Assembly (NCBI RefSeq): GCF_009689005.1
Contig: NZ_AP021879.1
Coordinates: 3,720,001-3,784,000 of the forward strand
DNA length: 64,000 nucleotides
Origin: Desulfosarcina ovata subsp. ovata
GTDB taxonomy: Bacteria; Desulfobacterota; Desulfobacteria; Desulfobacterales; Desulfosarcinaceae
Direction: 5' to 3'
Shown here: positions 61,557-64,000 of the stretch, in pieces
Layout of the letters: every line of letters starts with the position of its first letter
Position numbering within the stretch: position 1 is the stretch's first letter
Notes under the pieces: generated by a model
The model's database searches: none
What the model was told of the DNA's origin: nothing
Seen by the model: only the letters and a program-made list of their open reading frames with translations
Position numbers and translations under genes: made by a program

Positions 61557-62555
61557 ATGCCGACACTTACCGATTCAAAAATACTGGTGGTCGAAGATGA
61601 CCCCGAGATGTGTGAAAGTATAAGATATTTATTGGGATATTATGGTTTCGAAGTCAATACGAGTCAAAATCTGGTCGACGCGCTGAACACCCTTCTGGCC
61701 ATCGACTACGATCTGGTTCTCCTGGACCTCAAGCTTGGCGATCAAAGCGGTTTCGCCGTGATGGACCATCTTCAGGAAAGGGCGCTGGACACCCAGGTAA
61801 TCGTCGTTACCGGTTGCCATGCAGCGGATGATGCCATTACGGCCCTGAAAAAAGGGGCCACCGATTATTTGAAAAAACCGTTTGAAGCCGATGACCTGCT
61901 GAATTCAGTCAATCGGGTCCTTGATCGCCAGAAACACCAGCGTGAGTTGTCCCTGTTCAAACGAGTCGTGGCCGCTTCCCCCGAAGCGATAGTGATCGGC
62001 GACCACCAGGGCCGGGTAATTTATACCAATGTGGCCTACCACCGGCTGATGAATCCCCGGCAGCCGGTGCCGGCCTCAGCGGAATCCGGTGACGCCGCCC
62101 CTTTCTTCGATAGGGAAATCAAAACGGTCCTCGACACCGGCCTGCCATGGCAGGGCAAAGTTGAAATGACCGATGCCACCGGTCACCCCTTCACGGCCTG
62201 GAAACGGGTGGAGACGGTGCCGTATACCATTGGCGGCCTGAACTATGGGGTCGCCCTGCTGCACGATATGACTCCCCAGCTGGAGTTGGAAGCCAACCAG
62301 GAAAAATTTCGCAACCTGGTCGAACGGACCAGCGACTGGATCTGGGAAGTGGAAAAACTGAAAAATGCCCTTGCCAGGGTCAAGCATCTCAGCGGTATGC
62401 TGCCCATCTGCGCCGCGTGCAAAAGAATCCGTGACGACAATGGGTACTGGACCGAGATTGAAGCCTACATCGAGACCCATTCCGATGCCGAGTTCAGCCA
62501 CGGCATCTGCCCCGATTGCGCACGGAAACTCTATCCGGAACTCTATCCGGAATAA
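61557..62555 (+). CDS. Response regulator with PAS domain and C-terminal Cys motif
   Basis: 332 residues. The receiver (about 1-125) has E-D-D-P near residue 14, phospho-acceptor Asp in L-V-L-L-D-L and K-K-P-F. A PAS domain follows (about 135-255), then a short helix and a C-terminal segment I-C-A-A-C-K-R-I-R-D-D ... G-Y-W then F-S-H-G-I-C-P-D-C ending near L-Y-P-E. This last segment, with C-x2-C and H-x2-C-x2-C, is found at the ends of many sensor proteins of this lineage and probably binds a metal. No DNA-binding domain. The partner kinase may be the adjacent minus-strand gene. Confidence 0.82.
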   Translation: MPTLTDSKILVVEDDPEMCESIRYLLGYYGFEVNTSQNLVDALNTLLAIDYDLVLLDLKLGDQSGFAVMDHLQERALDTQVIVVTGCHAADDAITALKKGATDYLKKPFEADDLLNSVNRVLDRQKHQRELSLFKRVVAASPEAIVIGDHQGRVIYTNVAYHRLMNPRQPVPASAESGDAAPFFDREIKTVLDTGLPWQGKVEMTDATGHPFTAWKRVETVPYTIGGLNYGVALLHDMTPQLELEANQEKFRNLVERTSDWIWEVEKLKNALARVKHLSGMLPICAACKRIRDDNGYWTEIEAYIETHSDAEFSHGICPDCARKLYPELYPE

Positions 62556-62593
62556 GGCTGGCGATTTCTGGCAAAGATCGGTCGGTCGGGTTG

Positions 62594-62746
62594 CAGGGTG
62601 ACCGCATTTGGATTGATTTTTGTTTTTTCGCGGGCATGGCCCGCTCCTACGCGTACCAATCGTTTGGTTCTACACCGTTTTCTGTAAGAGCTGGCCATGC
62701 CTGCGACCAAATTTTTCTAATCCGGGCTCTAAATGCGGTTACCCTG
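62594..62746. repeat. REPIN-like element bounded by inverted repeats
   Basis: Two REP-like sequences face each other. The first (62628-62650) carries GCGGGCATGGCCCGC followed by TCCTAC. The second (62684-62706) is a degenerate inverted copy with GGCCATGCC. The pair is enclosed by CAGGGTGACCGCATTT (62594-62609) and its near-exact inverse (62731-62746). It lies in the gap between two convergent genes, the usual place for such elements. Confidence 0.7.
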
Positions 62747-62781
62747 GGTCGCGTTGCGACCCGCGCGCCGCAAACCACCGG

Positions 62782-64000
62782 CTACCCACCCGGGTGGACC
62801 GGCAAATCGATGGTAAAAGTTGTGCCTTGACCCGGTACGCTTTCACAGGTGATGGTACCATTCAGTGACTGGATAATACGATGAGCGACCGAAAGCCCCA
62901 GCCCGGCATGATCACCGCTTTTGGTGGTTACATAGGGGTCGAACGGCTTTTCCCGGATCGCCTCCGGGATCCCCGGGCCGTTATCGCTGACAACAATTTC
63001 CACATGGCCGCCGGCAACATCGCCGAACCGTGATGATTTCCCACCCAGTGGAAGCGCCAGATGGCGGGCGCGGATCGCTATCCGGCCGCCGCTTGCCGGC
63101 ATGGCTTCGGCGGCATTTTTGATGAGATTCAGGAAAACCTGCTTGAGTCCGTCCGAGTCAGCTTCAATGACCGGCAGATTCGGTTCGATATCGGTGGCAA
63201 AACGGATATCCGAGTCCCCTAAGGTCTCCCCGATCAGTTTGAGCATGTCCGCCAGCAGACGCTCGACATCGACCCGCGCCGTTACCGGCGCGTCGGTTTT
63301 GGAAAAAGCGGTCAATTTGTTAAGCAGACGTCCAACCCGGGAGATTTCCTCGCCGATAATCCGGATCTCCTCGTGGTCGATACCGGTATCGGCCATTTTC
63401 ATGTCCATCACTTTCAGATAATTTTTAATAACACCCAGCGGGTTGTTGATTTCGTGGACCACCCGTCTGGCCAGATCGGTTGTGGCGTCCATTCGCGAAG
63501 CATGAATCCTCGGCAATGTCTGTTTTCGGAGCTGATCCAGCCGCAAGGCCAAAGCCCCCTTATGGGCCAGCAGGTGCAGCAACTTGTGGTTCTCCGTAAG
63601 ATGCCGCATCCCGTCCCCGTCAAGGCCCAGCGCCAGGATCCCAACCGCATCCTCCTGAGCGACCAGGGGGAAACCATATATGCCTTCTCCGCCGAGCAGT
63701 TGGATAAGTTGCTGGTCGACAATGGCCGGTGTCTTGCCGGGTTCCGGGTTGAACGTGTTCATCGGGCATCGCTTGACGAACGCGTTGACCAGCAGGCTAC
63801 CGGTCATTTTTAGGGAAATGGCCAGCATGGGCTGTTTGACATAGCGACCCGATTTTTCAGCCAGATAGCCGATCAGTGCGTTTTTCTTCTCATCCATGAG
63901 AAAAAAAAGGACCCGTTTGACATCAAACAGAATCTTAAGGCCATCGGCAACACAGCGCATGATACTGCTCTGGTCCTTAGCGGTGAGAAATCCCTCAAGG
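62782..64000 (-). CDS. GAF-domain histidine kinase (5' end outside window)
   Basis: The frame is open through the window end; the internal ATG at 63960 is probably not the start, because the GAF-like similarity continues upstream. The visible part is a GAF domain (M-D-E-K-K-N-A-L-I-G-Y then G-F-P-L-V), then HisKA with V-V-H-E-I-N-N-P-L-G (phospho-acceptor His) and an ATPase domain with D-N-G-P-G-I-P and G-L-G-L-S. No membrane segment is seen in this part. It converges with the response regulator gene and may phosphorylate its product. Confidence 0.85.
   Translation of the reverse strand, partial: LEGFLTAKDQSSIMRCVADGLKILFDVKRVLFFLMDEKKNALIGYLAEKSGRYVKQPMLAISLKMTGSLLVNAFVKRCPMNTFNPEPGKTPAIVDQQLIQLLGGEGIYGFPLVAQEDAVGILALGLDGDGMRHLTENHKLLHLLAHKGALALRLDQLRKQTLPRIHASRMDATTDLARRVVHEINNPLGVIKNYLKVMDMKMADTGIDHEEIRIIGEEISRVGRLLNKLTAFSKTDAPVTARVDVERLLADMLKLIGETLGDSDIRFATDIEPNLPVIEADSDGLKQVFLNLIKNAAEAMPASGGRIAIRARHLALPLGGKSSRFGDVAGGHVEIVVSDNGPGIPEAIREKPFDPYVTTKSGDHAGLGLSVAHRIIQSLNGTITCESVPGQGTTFTIDLPVHPGG

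Noticed and set aside
1-64000. CRISPR arrays, tRNA and rRNA genes
   Set aside because: No regularly spaced repeats and no convincing tRNA T-loop or rRNA sequence were found on reading either strand.

Overview
The window looks like chromosomal DNA of a GC-rich anaerobic Desulfobacterota, probably close to the Desulfosarcinaceae. The main grounds are an aldehyde:ferredoxin oxidoreductase with its ferredoxin and a sigma-54 activator, a radical-SAM AmrS protein, several large PAS/Cache sensor kinases, paired PilT-type ATPases, and palindromic interspersed repeats. This placement is inference from gene content; no rRNA or tRNA gene was seen.

Layout. 1-9.7 kb is mostly minus strand: a DUF748/AsmA-like giant (cut by the window edge), a class V aminotransferase, a Cys-cluster protein, a cNMP-binding protein, and a tight S1 / thioredoxin reductase / PagL-like / AI-2E-type permease run. 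10-14.6 kb holds Hsp20, a 49-residue Cys-rich protein, a stand-alone RlmK-like rRNA methyltransferase, and a cobalamin riboswitch in front of a TrpD-like phosphoribosyltransferase, a 66-residue protein and a zinc alcohol dehydrogenase. 14.6-21.8 kb carries an MscS channel, an RNase H-fold nuclease, a U32 peptidase-like protein and a sigma-54 activator. That activator is divergent from a sigma-54-promoted AOR/ferredoxin pair (22-24.4 kb). A 1093-residue hybrid kinase, a lytic transglycosylase and MutM follow.

30.4-39.3 kb is the most unusual region. It has a short EF-hand-like protein, a truncated ExbD, TonB, a TonB-dependent receptor, a purple-acid-phosphatase-like lipoprotein, two proteins each built of two sulfite-oxidase-fold-like domains, a CcsA-like membrane protein with a degenerate WWD motif, and a short ResB-like protein. 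The last four genes overlap or abut. I read this as a dedicated uptake and cofactor (possibly haem) handling system of unknown substrate.

39.3-49.4 kb carries EfpL, two PilT-type ATPases with small partners, a NAGS-like protein, PurB, RecD2 and a methyltransferase. 49.6-57.3 kb has AmrS, a Ser/Thr kinase, an 845-residue Gly-rich degenerate-GGDEF protein, and a Na+/H+ antiporter gene split by an IS4-family element. That insertion has a 9-bp target duplication, and removing it restores the reading frame exactly. 57.3-64 kb has a tandem universal stress protein, a UPF0182 protein, a response regulator with a C-terminal Cys motif, and a histidine kinase cut by the window end.

Genome decay and repeats are frequent. 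There are remnants of DUF6122, ExbD, TrmO and a D-2-hydroxyacid dehydrogenase, a 106-bp MITE-like element, a 171-bp imperfect palindrome, a REPIN-like element, and a small AT-rich interspersed repeat family found at two places 12 kb apart.
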